NCBI GenBank assembly: GCA_963930775.1
Contig: OZ005706.1
Location: forward strand, 558,001-622,000
DNA length: 64,000 bases
Direction of reading: 5' to 3'
Source of the DNA: Cliona cf. orientalis
Taxonomy: Eukaryota > Porifera > Demospongiae > Clionaida > Clionaidae
In this document: in pieces, positions 12,638-26,380 of the stretch
Layout of the letters: every line of letters begins with the position of its first letter
Position numbering within the stretch: position 1 is the stretch's first letter
Notes under the pieces: generated by a model
Told to the model about the DNA's origin: nothing
Database searches by the model: none
Seen by the model: only the letters and a program-made list of their open reading frames with translations
Program-made: the position numbers and the translations under genes

Positions 12638-15600
12638 CTGCAGCAATGTATATAATATGTACATATGACATTGGATAGCATCGCTAGCAAGCACTGTACT
12701 ATGTAGATCTATATACAATTTTTGCTATTAGTGAAAGCTCTACACAGAATCATGCAGCAATCGTAAGGGGGGGGGGTAGGTGGGTCACTGATTTGCTCAA
12801 AGAGAAACTATTCCTACGTAGAAGAGAATTTCTAGTGAAGATTCACTCCTCACCTGGATGTGAGCCCTGACAAAGCCACGCTGTCCGCTGAAGCACTCAA
12901 AGTTGCCACGCATGATCAGGTAGAGAAGAACAGTGGCCTATATATATATATATCAGAGCACAGGAAGAGCATAATACCATGTCAATATTTTGCTAATTCA
13001 TACCTCCGTCCGTGTTGACTGCAGTCTGGAGTTACAGCACTGTAAGACCTATAGACATGTATGTGGTGGTACATGGTACACATACAAATGAAGTTAAGCA
13101 CAAAATATAGAGAGATTGACCAAGTGAGTGAAAATTTTAAAGGTATCGTGGATGGCAGTTACCTCATAGCAGAGTATTCCACAGTAGTCGGAGCTGCCCC
13201 TGAAAAGGGTGTCTCTGAACTGAAAAAAGCAAGAAAGACACAATATTATATTTTTATCATAACCTAGCATGGACAGTAGAGTTATATGAACACTAGGACT
13301 AAAGGTAAAATTCATGCAATGGCTGGCTCCTGCTGCATCTATGTGTGTGTACCTGAAATGTGAATGTCCTCAGCATGGCAAAGATGTGAGTCTGGAGGGA
13401 CACTGACTGACAAACTTGAAGGAAGGAGATGAACAGAGAGAAAAACTGCAAGAAAATTAAAATATATCAATAATATTAAATTATTTGTAGGTTAGGCCAA
13501 CAAAATCATACCAACCTTGGACATGAGCACATTGTCGCCATCTTCTTGGCCTAGTTCTCGCTATGCAAAAAATGCAAAAATTCAACTGAAAATGGGCCTG
13601 AAATCATGGAATGGGAATGGAACTGGACTATTTAATTCCTCACCCTGAAGCTGGTTCCAAAGATATCCATGAGGTTGAGCAGAATGAACCCCACCTCTTT
13701 GGAAAGTGCTGACTCGACGTTTGTCCGCAGGTCCACCTCGGCGCTGTCGGGGGTCACTGATATCATCGGCCCCCTCAGGCTGCTCAGTGGACCAGTCAGG
13801 GAGCTGGTTACCGAGGTAACTGCAATGTTGGAAGAATGAAAATTTTTCTGAAACAGCATTGAGAACTCTATAGTACTACGAGCCTGAGGGTGTCTACAAC
13901 TGAGGACCACATACGATTACATCATACATACCAGTTGATCGAGAGGGTTTTCCCCTGGCCATGACGAGAGATGAGGAAGGGGAGCTGAGTATGACGCTGC
14001 CACTCGTTGAATGCTTCTTGCTGACCTTCTCCTTCCCAGTGGGCGGAGCCGGGGCCGTCCGAAGGGACTGCTGCGGCTGAAGGAGGGGATGGTCAGCCTG
14101 TCGGAGGCCACTGGTCGCACTAGAGGAAGCAGGTACGTGAGAAGGACAACGATGATAATCTTAAACTTAATGAATGGGGGAGAGAGGAGGAGGGAGGGAG
14201 AGAGAAACTAACTCACATTTTGATGGCAATATTTTGTTTTCCAACATATCTAAAAGTGTAGAGACAAGTCCTGCACAGAAAGATATTATGCATAATTCAG
14301 ATTTCCATGCTGAATGTCTCAATTTCATTTCCAAGATCCATTCCCATATTCTGTACCAATAGAGCTTACTCTAGGAGATCGAAGAAATCCAAAAGCTGTG
14401 AGAACTGTGATGATACAGTGTCATTGAGGCTGCTCCAGAGGTGAGCCGAAGTGTTGCTGGAGCCCATACACTCCCTCCACCAGTGCTGAAGAACACCTGA
14501 TAATATTGTGACAAAAAAGATCATTGCATACCTTGTACCCCCCTTACGTGTTACCATTGGTTACGTATGAGGTTTTGTACCCCCCTTAGTACTTAGATCC
14601 TAGCTAGTACTATCCCGGTACTTGCTTATATGTAAACTTTGTACCCCCCTCCCCCCCGCCCCCCCACCCCTACATGTAAGCTTTACATACATGTACTCCC
14701 CCCTTACGTGCTTAAATGTAGATGTATAATATTATCGTACCTCTGTCGATGTACTTGAGTACAAAGAGCACAGAGATGAGCAGATCTCGAGTCTCCTGCT
14801 CTGTCAGTTGGTCCAGTTCGATCATGGTCTGCTGCTCGACGAGAGTGGGGACAGGAGAGGGAGCCGTCGTGAAAAGACTGGAAAACTCCGACACTTCACT
14901 CAGTGACATCTGATCTTCAGCGTGACTGGTGCTGTACAGTGAAAGTGAAAGACCCCATCCCATGATCATTATTGTACATGTAACAGATCTTCTATGCTAA
15001 ATTAATAATGTCAAATTTTGCATACGGCTAGGCTAGTCTACATGCACATAATTTTCTCAAAAAAATGTTGTTTTTTTTTACGGGACAGCGCAGTGCTCAC
15101 CTATTCTTTTGCTGCCTGTTTCTGTCCAGAGATCTGTCTTTGTCCATTCCAGACTTCAAAGCTACACACGTACATATAGTATTATTATGATCAAACACCA
15201 GTAATTCATGTTATCACTGTCAAGCCCTGTCCCCCACCCAGCTCTTCACAATGTTACCAGACATGCAACAAAGAAAATCTGGGAAAGGATCTGGGGACGA
15301 GCCTACATACATGCATGTCATCACTTTTCTCCGACTTTTACATAAAAAGCCTCCCTCTAGTTAAAAATTTAATACATGTACATGGACTTACTGCTGAATG
15401 CTGATCCAGGTAGCGAGGGGGGTTCCACAGACTGCCCCCTAGAGCTGGAAAAGTAGGCCATCGAGGTGGCGTTGAGCATGGGGCTGATGTAGGGGGTACA
15501 GCCGGTGTTCAGGCGATCGACGTGGGTCAGCACCAATGGGACAAGGGGGAAGTAGAGGAGAGCGATGCGAGCTTTCTGGGCCTGAAGAAGAAAGGAGGGT

Positions 15601-18600
15601 GAAAAAACTAGTACTCTATGAAATGCTCCAGTATTTGCTATTTCCCTCCCTCTCTCTCTCTCTCTCCCTCTCTCTAGATTCTTACAGGATCAGCATATCG
15701 TGAGTCACAGTCATGCTTGGCAATGAGATTTCTAAGGATCTCTAAAGTTTTTCTTCTCACAGATCCAGCGTCATACTCCAGAGAACATTCAACCTACAAA
15801 AAAGCAATAGAGTATGATCATTTCTGAAATGTCCAAAATTAATATTAAATTCTTACCTCTCTCAGTAGAATCCCGACCAGGAAGTGTTTTCTGCAAAAGT
15901 CATCGCTTAAAACAAAGTCCATGTTTTCAGCTGTAATCAATCAGTAATAATGACTTGTTTTTTGTTTTTTAATAACTACATGTAAAACTGACTGGAGATG
16001 GGGAATGGAAGATTGAGAGCAATAAAGTGTTCGTGGTCACAGATGATCTTTAAAAACTCCAATTTTATACTCGACAGTTGCTGCAAATGAAAATACAGAA
16101 TCCATTTTAATTGGTTATGTAGCTAGCCTCGTCCCCAGTCTCCCCATTGAATAAAGATCGGGGAGACTGGGGACGAGGCTATTTTGTAGCTATAATTAAG
16201 CTAAATTGCTTGTGAGGAGAGGGAGAGGGGAGAGAGAGGAGAGGTGAGAAGGAGGGGACACTTACGCTTGTCTCCTTCACACTGAAAGCCTCAAGGTAGC
16301 GAGCAACAATCTTGAAGACCACTCCTCGGTCCATGAAGCTGAACGCTTGCTGCAGCGGGTGGAGTCAGTAAAATCGCCAAAAAAAAAGAACCAAAACTCT
16401 TAGAAGAACATCATTTAGTAGTAACTCAAAACCAAGGTAATATTACAACACTTAGATTACAAATAAAAACCCTGGAGTACAGCTAGCTGATACCATGAGC
16501 GAAGGCTCGCCTCGCCTGATGATAGCCTCTTGCTAGTAATTATGCACTACTTTACGTACCTTCACGAAATCTGCAAGACTTCGGTTAGCTTTCTATAAGA
16601 ACAGTTGGAGAGAGGTAAAGATATAATTTTGGTCATAATAATTACAGGGACTTACTCTTGCAGATAGGTCGTTGTGGTTGTCCATGATGTGAGTGAGAAG
16701 GCTTGTAATGAGGCTCTGCAAATTCCAACCAAAATCTTCCGGATAGCGACTCTTTCGAGAGGACTAGAGAGACAAACACAAACACATAAGACATTAATGA
16801 ACTACAGACTGTTAGTTAGTATGGTTGACTCTTACGTGGATCTTCTTAGTCAGGAAGAGATACTGTGCCATACTCTTCAGCATGATCTCAAGAAAGAACC
16901 ACAGGTGCTAGAGAGAGAGGGGGGAGGGGGGGAGAGATGAATCAAACCCAAGCTACGATCAGCCACCATGACTCACATCCAGTAGTTTTAGCTTGGTGGA
17001 ACCGTTTTGCTGTCGGAGGTACTGCACTAGCAGTCTGGCCAGCTCATCGTGGACGGCCTTCTTCTTACTAGAGTCAACCTCGGTCACAAACATGTACTAA
17101 AAATAAATCAATACTATAAACTCTAGAAGCAAAATGAGCACATCCACTCATACATACAGACAGACAGACAGACACATCCCTTAATTAAAAGTTAGGACAG
17201 ATTTTTTTAATAATATTATTATGTTCTACATACCTCGATGTAAGACCTCAATATCTCCGTCCCCTCTGCCGCCACCACCTTCCCAACCAGTGAAATGAGC
17301 AACCTACAACATTATAGAAAAACACATACATATATAGCCATGCAACCATCGACTCTTTCCCTGGACTATTACTTATTTGTGTGTGAGTGTGTGTGTGTGT
17401 GTACCTCACGACATCAGGTTTGATGTTGTCGACGTCTTTGTTGGAGTGAGAGAGAAGCTTGAAGAGCTGAGCCAGTATGAGGGGGAGGAATCGGACGAGG
17501 GAGGAGAAGCCCACATTCTCAAGGACCTGAGTGATAAAAAAGAAATGTTTCAGTATGACATGGTGACAAGCAGGCAGTCCAGTGCAGTACGTGTTCACCT
17601 TGATGGCAGAGAGAAGCTCGGCCATTGTTGGAGTCTGTGAGGACGAGGAGCTGTGGAGAGCTCGACACTGCTTGAAAAACTTGTGCAAATTCGGATCCTA
17701 AGTATAAATAAAAAAATGACGTATGTTACAGCACCGCTTGGCTAATTAAATCAGTGGATCCAACCCAATAACATGTTGGTCATTAAACTATATGGCCAGC
17801 ACTCACCTCTGTGTAGATGGTCGAGTTGAGCTTGACTGTCACAGTGAACAGCTGCTTTTGATTATCCACCCATCTCACTTCAGGGCTGGATGCCTAAATA
17901 CGTACAAAAGATTTAATAATATCATTCAGTGATCGTAACATGATTTGATCTTTATTTTCTTTCTCACCCCGGGCCTGGAGCTCTGCGGTGATGAAGCGCT
18001 GAGTCCAAGATAGCCTGAGGGCAAGGTGGCGGACACTGCGAGGTTGTGAGTGCCACTGGAGACACGCCCCTTACTATCCATCAGGGGCAGCCAAGCATAG
18101 CCAACTGGAGGAACAAAGTACGTGTAAGGTATATGAAAGAAAAGAGGGAGGAAGAGAGAGAGAGATAAAAAAGGGATGGAGAAAGAGAGAGAAAGAGAGA
18201 GAGAGAGGGGGAGGGAGGGACACAGAGAGATTTTACAGACCGATAGCCTCCACTGGTGGCAGCTTGGTGGAGCTCTTCATCTTGGTGGCTTTTTGCACGT
18301 CACATGCGATGTGGGAGAACGTGAAGAGCAGGTGGTGGGAGGGCTCAAGCTCAACAGGAAGCTTCACCTTCACCTACAGTCAGGTAAAAATTTACTTCAG
18401 CTCTGAGAATGAAAAAAGACCCAAATCTCTCCCACCTAATATTGTACCACATACATGTATCAAACTTAAGGTATGGTCAACTAAAACAGCTACACATTTC
18501 ACATTACCAATATTACCAATTTTACTTATTTTACTTACTTTACCAATTTACCTATATTACCAATTTTACTTATATACTTTACCCACTTTACCAATTTTAC

Positions 18601-21600
18601 TTATTTTACTTACTTTACCAATTTTACCAATTTTGCTTACTTTACCTATATTACCAATTTTACTTAATTTAAATTAGATACTGTTCAGAAGATTTCCATG
18701 TGATTTAGTAGGTGACTGGGTACCTGTCAGTAGCCAATCAAATTGCAGTATTTGTTACAGCTATGATCTAACTTTACCCACATTACCAATTTTACTTACT
18801 TTACCAATTTCACTTATTTTACCCACTTTACCAATTTTATTTAATATTTATGATCTAACTTTACCAATTTTACTTACTTTACCTACTTTACCAATTTTAC
18901 TTATTTTACTTACTTTACCAATTTTATTTAATATTATAGTGACTATGAAAATCTTGTAAGTGACTATGAGAAACTTGTACATCACTAGATACCTGTCAGT
19001 AGCCAATCAAATTGTAGTTTTGCTACAGCTATGATCTAATTTTACCTACTTTACCAATTTTACTTCCTTTACCTACTTCACCAATTTTTTTTAGTTAGAT
19101 ACTGTTTAGGAGGTACTAAGTACTAATAACTGTTACGGCTATGATGATATGACTTTGCGTAGGATACCAGCTGATTATATTATCATGGGGAGGGGGGGCT
19201 GGGGGGCATATATCAAACTTTCAGCTTCAAAATTTCATTATACCTCTTCGTAGAAGGTGGGCGTGGTGCAGTGGTGGATGACGGCCGTGTTAGCTCGATC
19301 GATAAACGTCGTGGAGCAAGTCTTGCTGAAGATCACCTGAATTGTGGGGGGAAAAGTGTAAGTTTCTTTGCTAGCGTTGTGCACTGGTACTGACTCACAG
19401 GGAGAGCCATAGAGTCTCTGGCATCGGAGTCTTTGAACTGAACACAGCAAGCGATATTTCTGGCCTGAAGTGAGAGAGAGAGAGAAGCAAAATATTCGTA
19501 ACAAACAAAAAAAAGTAATATTATCAGTTTCTACTGAATCAGCCAGCTAGGTCAACAAGCAGTGAAATAATAATATGGTCAGCTGAGCATGTAGCTCACC
19601 CCTCCCCCCCCCCCCCCCCCCCCCCAAACAAAAAAAAAATATTACCTGGTGTTTTCATCAGTTCATTGAGTTACTGCAATGTCCTGGCCTCCAATGCAAT
19701 CTTTCCTAGCTTACTACTAGCTCACCTTAGCGAAGGTCTTTTGGTTGTCATACTTGAGAGCGGTGGGGTAGACGTAGAGGTGATGGGTGAGGCTGAGGTG
19801 GGGATAGTAGTGACTTGTCGTGTTGTAAACCTCAAGCGGAGGGAACTCCTGGACCTCAAGGATCGGCGGCGACGAACGAGGGGAACTGACAGGGGCGTCC
19901 CCGTTCTCTCCCTCCGAGGAGGCGGTGGGTGGAGCCTTCACAGGGACGAGAGACGGCGTCAGTATGTCTACAAAGTCAACAAGTCAATAGTAATTAATTT
20001 TTCATGCATGCTAATGAATGGGTGGAGTTTCTGTGCAGAACATGCATGACATTGTACAAGTATAATATTATGACACATACTCTTTCTTTTCAGCCATTTG
20101 AAAGGAAGGACATCAATGCTCAGAGAGCTGGGGATCACTTGAAGCTTGTGTTTGTGAATGCTAGAGAAGGAAAAATCATAAAAACATTTGACATAAATTT
20201 TCATATAAACTCTTGTGAATCAGATAAATAATTTTGCCAACATATGCACCAGCTATTCATAACGATTATCAGGCAACATACATTGTATATGTACGTACTT
20301 TTTGTAGTCAGCTAGGAGTTTGAGAAGATCTTCTTCCATCAGCTTCTGGCTCTCCTGCTTGAAGAGTCCCTGGAACTCACTCGTCGTATCTAGCTCCTCC
20401 TTCTCGTTAAACACCAGCCGCACCGCCCACGCAAACGGCATCCGATGTTGACCAAGCCGAGAGCAGATGGCGTTCACCTGTTGCGACAACTTCTGAATAG
20501 CCTATGGTACGAAAAATAGAGGATGGAAAATTTCAAATCTTCATTCCAATCTTTAGGAAAGCCATTCCAGTTTCTTTAAAATATAGCCATGAAAAATGGG
20601 TGAATTTTTTAACTTTCTGACCATGCAGACATATAATTATTATGATAAAATTACAAATTTTTTTTATGAATTTCTTCTAGAAGCACACGTACCTTAGCGT
20701 TCTCTCCCGCCCTCATGTAAGGCTCAGTGCAGGCAGAGATGCCTCCTTGAAGAATCTTCTCAACTTTAGCCACCAGGTAGATCTCTGGGCTGGGAATGGT
20801 CACAGAGAAGACAGCCTACGTAGAGGGGGAGAGAGAAAGTGAAAGAGAGAGAGAGAAAATAGACTCAACAAATTACATAATATACACACAATGTATTGGC
20901 ATGTATTTAGCTATACAATAGTCTGCGTTGATGGTACTAGAATGCCGTCTACATCGGTAGGCTATAGCCAGAAGAGAGCCCCACCCCCAAAGGGTAACAT
21001 ATGCTGCTTGTAGCTGACCTCTGTCGCTCTGGTGGCCTTCTGGCTGAGGGGGTGTGGTCCATCATCGGTCGTTCCGTCCGGGGGCGGGACCATCTGACGG
21101 ATGTAGGGAGAGTTCAGGTCGACATGAAAGTCCTCCGAGATCTTGACCCCTTTCCCGGCATCATAGAGGGCAAGGGTCACGAAAAACGGCTCAATCTGAA
21201 ATAAGTAACAACAGATATCATTACATGTATGAGATAACTTGAGTATAGCTATATAGTTTCCAGCAACTGCTAATTAAGTGCACGCTTTGCTAACTACCCC
21301 AACCAACAGCCAGTGAGTACTTAAACTTGAAGGCTATAATATTATACACATGTCTTACATTCCCCCTCTCTCCGTTTCTCTCCGTTGTGAGTTTGAAGTC
21401 GAGGCGGTTACACTTGACCATGAACCTGTAGCCCAGCCTCTCCTCGGGGACGGGGGCGTGGCTCTTGGTGTTCGACTGACTCGGAGACGCTTGCTGCTGC
21501 TGCTGTTGCTGCTAGGATAAGAATAAAACAAAGTACGTATTACGATGGGGGGTTTAGGGAAAATTAATTTTATTGTCAGTACCATGAGTTCGGGGTAGAC

Positions 21601-24600
21601 ATTGAAGAGTGGTACTCTCTCCTTCTCCCTGGCTTTGGCATTCGCAGCCTCAATGGTCGCCGAGTGCTGGAGAGAGAGAGAGACAGAGAGAGAGAGAGAG
21701 AAAGATGTGTACATACCCAGGGAAGGAAAGTAAAAATAAGACATACTTCCAGCATTTCTGGTCTGATATCCAGTTTCTTGACATCTTTAATAAGAGTATC
21801 CTTCATGTAGAAGGAGCTCAGTGTGTTGATACCTGCACATAATTATAGCAAGCTGTGAACTGAGTTACAATAGTATAAACATGTACATGTACAAGAACAT
21901 GGAAAATGTACATGTACAATACATGCTCAGTACAGTGTAAACATGTACATGTACAAGAACACAGAAAATGTACATGTACAATGCAATGCTGGGTGTAAAC
22001 ATGTACATGTACATGTACAAGAACACGGAAAATGTACATGTACATGAATATCATGTAATTGTATTTGTACAGGTGTATACATAATAACAATACTCAGTCA
22101 TAAGCTAGTTATATTTATGGACATGACTCATTAGCGACACACACTCACAGAATGCTAATCAGTGGAGCTTCCTAGACGTATCCTCACATACACACACATT
22201 GCATGTATGAACTCCAAACAAAACCTTTAATTCTTAAGCGTGCCACTATCCTCCCCCCCCCCCCCCCCCCCACCTCCACCCCACCAACGTACCTTCTCCA
22301 TCCGTGTCGTCCATCTCTGAAGCGATGGCCCGGGTTAGAATGGCCGTCCATTCCTCCAGCTCCGCCTCACTGTCAGCGGCCAGAGGGTAGAACACCTTCT
22401 CGTCTTCAGTCAAAATGTCAAAACCGTATGTCTTGTGACGTGAGTTCTGAAGAAATAAGATACGATCATCAATTATGATAATTTTGTAATTTCAAACGGT
22501 AAATGGAAGCTTACTGCCTTAATTTCAGTACACGTATCCAACTCAATCTTTCCTTTGATGTTCGAACTCTTCTCGTCCTAAAAAATTAATTAATAACAAA
22601 ATGTCAATCATAATTAAAACCTTATATCTCCTAGCTCCTATCTATGTCCACTTCCCAAAGTGTGATAATTATAAACTAGCACTTTCAGTAAGCAACCTAT
22701 CACCTGAACTAGCAAGCTGGTCAAGACAGTATAATATTGTATGTTTAAATAAACACATGATCTACACTGCACCACTACAATACAGACCATGCTACACCTC
22801 TTGAGCTGGTGCCACTCTCTGCGGGAGATAGGTCTGGAAAATCATTAGTCCAAGGATGTACTGTCTTCTGCTAAATTAAAGGCACATTAATTTTATAGCT
22901 GTATATTGTGAGTAGACGGCATAATAATTGCAATATCACCTCGCTCCAAGACTAAACTCACACCGTATAAGAATCTCAAGCAGCCAATAAACAACATAAT
23001 GTAAGATGCTTTATTCCTATAGCACTTGTGTACAAGATACTGTCAATTCCTTGGGGGGATGTTGTGATCGAAATGACAACACATGGCTTGGGACAACAGT
23101 GACATACTCCATAGCTTATGCCTACACTACTATACATGTACCTATGCATTACTGTACTCTACGACATGCATGAATTACATGTACCTTGTAGAACATTAGA
23201 ATGTAGCCACCTTCGCTAGGACAGCCGGTCAGAACAAACCATCGCTTACGGTAATTCTACAAAGAAATAATAAAAATTTGTGTGATGATTAATAATGCTA
23301 TATCGTTAACATTTGTACTATACACCTTCATTGAGACGGAGATGCCGCCATCCTGAGGGAAAGTCCCCTTGTAGAGGTAACCACGGCGAGAGAGAGGGGT
23401 ACCACTGCCACAGATCTGAAAGGGGGGAGGAAGGGGGATATGGTCATGGCCCCTCTAATCAAAATACTATTATTATTATTAGAACTTACAGCAATCTGGT
23501 GAAGCTTCTCTTCTTCGACCAGGTCGAGTTCAAAGGTCTCCGGTGACAGCTGCTGGTGATACTCCGAGCTGCACATGGAGCGAAAAATGGAAATGATGCA
23601 CTGATAATTAGAACAGCAGAGCATTCACTATTGATGATGCAAATATATACACAATCAGACACATGATCACCATGTACATTGCACATGCGTAGCAGAATAA
23701 CATCAAAACTCAAAGATTTCATGCGAGTGAGTGGATTAAGCAATACCCATGGAGGCAGGCACGGTGGCCTGCTGGGTATAGTTGTAGCAGAGCAAGATAT
23801 CACTGTCAACCAAAGTGCCTATTATGCTACACTACATTACTATAATGCACTCTCAACTAAAAGTTTTACTGTGATGTGCACTAGCTTGTCGATTATTGTA
23901 ATATTATCGCTCAGTCAGCAATTTGATGAGTCAGCAAGCACATCCAGGGCATATGCTTGAGGCGAGTATGTAGGCAAAGGAAGGAGGTAAGACTATTGAT
24001 GTATTTTGGCGTTCTAAAAATTCAGTCATAAAAACAAATACTCGACTAAGAAAACATCACTCTGTTTATGGATACAGTATGGACAAGAGCAGCTGCTGTC
24101 TACACACAGACACACTCATACCCTCACACACAAACTCTCTCTCCCTCCCTCCTTCCCTCTCTCTCTCATTTTTTCTCTCTCTTTCTCTCTCTCATTCTCT
24201 CTCTCTCCCTCTCTCATACACACACAAGCTTACTGAACACTGAACACAACAACATAGTACAGCATAACACACTCATAACAATTGTAGAAAGCCTCTATTG
24301 GATCATACACAGCTTCACTGTGTCACATACTCTAGTGCTTCAGGTACACTCGAATGACACTGTTCAGTGTCACATGACAGATAGTAGAGGGGGTCACATG
24401 AATGTCCGATTGACTTACTCAAGCAGCTCGGAGAAGGTCCCCCCAAACCTGGAGTAGTTGTACGTCACTTTATTCCAGTTGGAGGAGTACAGCTTCAGAC
24501 ACTGTATATGCAAGGAAGAAAAGATTCTGAAGATCCATCATCTATAATATAGTTAATCACACAAAAGAAATTGAAAGGAGAATACCATTCTTGCGCCCAG

Positions 24601-26380
24601 TGCTTGAATGGATGCATAGCTGTTATAGAATGCTTGCTGGAGACTACATGCAAGAATGCTATTGTATTCATCATACTTTTCTGCCAACATTTTAATGATG
24701 CATGAGAATAAATTAAGGCTAATAAGGTTAATAATAGGAAGCCACATAAGGAAATCAAATTATGTATAAAAAGTTTGAGTAATGTTCTGCTGACCTCCTG
24801 AGTGAGCAGTCCTGTCTTCTTGGTGAGGGTCTCTGACGGAACTGGAGGTACCTCCGTCCTCTGCTTCTGCTCCTCTTCACTCACCTAGTTGGAAAGAAAT
24901 GATATCTCTCTCTCTCTCTTCCCAGTCTCCACCCCTCTCTCTCTCTCCCTAGCTCCCTCTCCACAAAGCACAGCTGCACTCTGGCTGTATATCACTACAC
25001 TCCATCTACATCACTTATACATACTCACTATAATAGTACATAGCAAATAGAGGGAATTTTTATGCTTTTTGTCCACAACTGTCACTACTGGTGTGCATTA
25101 GAGCATTGCTGTTTTGACAATAGCTACATGTACAGAATGGCAACCAATGGTTGAAACTCCTCAAAATTTACAAATCTCAGCTATTTGCACAGCCCAGTAG
25201 TACACTCGTCTATAAATTTGTTATGCCAATCTTTTTACTATAGCAACATTTCTTCCCAGGATACGTATGTATGTATAAGTGTTCTACAACAGTACTGCGC
25301 TAATTTTCTGCCCAAGTACTGAATGGATCTATTCAGGTGATGATGACTGAGAAATAACTATTTGCTATACGCCACACTGCTGCAAGTCAATTTGAACTTA
25401 CCGACACATCTTGCTGCGGAAACAGGAGGAGGTTGAGAAACTTTTCTTTCTCGAGGTCCTTCCGCCGAGAGATGAGCTCACCCTCGTAGTCAAGAGGATC
25501 GACAATCTGCAACTTTGGACGACTCTGTGATATGCATGCACGTGTGAGGAGTGTGTATACATGCACAATTACCATTAATTAAACTTAATTACGGCTATAT
25601 ATGTCTATTATATGTTTATAGGACCACCTGTCCTATTATATTTGTACTGTATATTAAATTATTTACACCACATACGTACCTCAGTGGCAAAATAAACAAA
25701 TTGAGGGTTATAAAAACCAGAATCTTATCAACGATGGCTACCCTTTTATCGAGTTAATTAAAACTCCCTCTCATCCTTATCGAAATAAAACAGCCCATGA
25801 TCATAAACTGCTGTCCACTGTTACCAAACATTAAATATACAGTGATAGAGCTTTTGTACTGAAGGCTACCGGCACCGTGGGGTTTAAAGCGATACCTACT
25901 GACAAGTATGAGGAGCTAGCAACACAAGGAAGGTAGAGGTCTCACTACCTGCACAGATTGGCCATTGATCACCTATTGATTTCAACAACTGTTCCACTGA
26001 CAATATTACGCTTATTTGTGCCATATCTTCTCAAATTACAGCCCCTGGCGCGCGCGCGGCTGAGGCTGCTACCCTTGCAGCATGTGCACCAATGTAAACC
26101 ATACAAGATAGCTGTACATTATCTCGTCTTGGTACAAAACCATTGCATCGAGTATGTCCCGAACATTTCACGCCTACTCTTCGCTAAATTATAAGGAAAT
26201 CAATACGGGTAGCGCACTAAATATACTGCCAATATTTGTTGTGCTGCGTCCATTAACAAATCTCGAACGTACCTTCTCCGTGGCAGCCTTGACGGTGGCA
26301 GTGGCGCTCTGGCGGATCTGCTGAGCGCTCTGAAGCTTTATCCTGTTCGCGAAGGCACGCTGCTGGCCGCCTTCAGACAT
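9645..26380 (-). CDS. DOCK-D (zizimin; DOCK9/10/11-like) Rho-family guanine nucleotide exchange factor
   Basis: I can thread 56 exons; their lengths sum to 6456 nt, a whole 2151-residue frame, matching the usual DOCK9-11 size. Order from the N-terminus: short start exon (MSEGGQQRAF, 26273-26380), a conserved block around the motif VDPLDYE (25402-25524), a PH domain (22293-23415), DHR1/C2 (about 17807-20160), a long armadillo-like middle, and DHR2 (about 9856-12637). The PH domain separates DOCK-D from DOCK-A/B (SH3) and DOCK-C. DOCK-D proteins activate Cdc42 (DOCK10 also Rac) and control actin, filopodia and migration. The last exon, 9645-9767, was set by phase and ends in HRMSAILFSSISGSK. 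The start at 26380 is preferred because it keeps the family-like N-terminus; an in-frame ATG lies at 26401. Some microexons (22798-22833, 16560-16592) are less certain. The intron at 18374-19243 holds a satellite. Confidence 0.93.
16124..16181. repeat. Hairpin MITE-like inverted repeat in DOCK intron
   Basis: A perfect 22-nt inverted repeat: the left arm at 16124-16145 begins TAGCCTCGTCCCCAG and its exact complement lies at 16160-16181, around a 14-nt loop. Related single arms occur at about 15291-15305 and 56971-56988. It looks like the tip of a dispersed foldback element. Confidence 0.7.
18500..19100. repeat. Degenerate TTTACCAATTTTACTTA-type satellite in DOCK intron
   Basis: The 870-bp intron between the exons at 18241-18373 and 19244-19336 is filled by variants of a 10 to 20-nt unit built from tttacc, aatttt and acttac. 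The unit forms three blocks (about 18505-18670, 18770-18930, 19040-19092). Between them are copies of a second unit of about 100 bp containing ctgtcagtagccaatcaaat (18724 and 18995). The result is a two-level composite tandem repeat. Open frames here (Leu/Pro/Thr/Ile-rich) are repeat artefacts. Confidence 0.8.
21872..22050. repeat. Minisatellite of about 60 bp units
   Basis: Three imperfect copies of a unit made of two CATGTACATGTACA-type palindromes separated by agaacatggaaaa, starting near 21877, 21938 and 21994, in the DOCK intron 21833-22292. Each half is self-complementary. Frames through it are not coding. Confidence 0.8.
22293..26380 (-). other. DOCK-D N-terminal and PH-domain exons
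   Basis: Exons: 26273-26380, 25402-25524, 24795-24884, 24419-24501, 23490-23568, 23326-23415, 23185-23256, 22798-22833, 22515-22577, 22293-22446. The PH domain is spread over the last five or six: strand one reads GYLYKGTFPQDGG, followed by YRKRWFVLTG and GGYILMFYK, then IKGKIELDTC, and the final helix reads AELEEWTAILTRAI. The tryptophan in that last helix is the invariant PH residue. In DOCK-D proteins this domain binds phosphoinositides and recruits the GEF to membrane. The introns at 23569-24418, 24885-25401 and 25525-26272 are longer than the rest and contain only simple repeats (CT and CA tracts near 24105-24230). Confidence 0.85.

Larger units (their letters stand above)
17807..22292 (-). 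other. DOCK-D linker and DHR1 (C2-like) exons
   Basis: Exons: 21747-21832, 21583-21666, 21359-21511, 21019-21195, 20693-20815, 20299-20501, 20081-20160, 19726-19967, 19399-19464, 19244-19336, 18241-18373, 17968-18104, 17807-17893. Family landmarks in order: FHVDLNSPYIRQM, CSRLGQHRMPFAWAVR, LQVIPSSLSIDVLPF, HLYVYPTALKYDNQKTFAK, HHCTTPTFYEEV, HHLLFTFSHIACDV. DHR1 is the phosphoinositide-binding C2-like domain of DOCK proteins. A Ser/Pro-rich low-complexity stretch in 19726-19967 interrupts an otherwise conserved block. A poly-Gln stretch ends the exon at 21359-21511. Confidence 0.85.

Noticed and set aside
18264..18677. Open frames rich in Leu/Pro/Ile/Thr
   Set aside because: They run from a DOCK exon antisense strand into the intronic satellite; composition follows the repeat unit.
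21872..22050. CRISPR-like regular repeats
   Set aside because: Units are contiguous and degenerate with no unique spacers, and the context is a eukaryotic intron.
21818..22090. His/Val/Tyr-rich 90-residue frame
   Set aside because: Product of the CATGTACATG minisatellite in an intron.
24068..24457. 129-residue Ser/Leu/His-rich frame
   Set aside because: CT and CA simple repeats within a DOCK intron.
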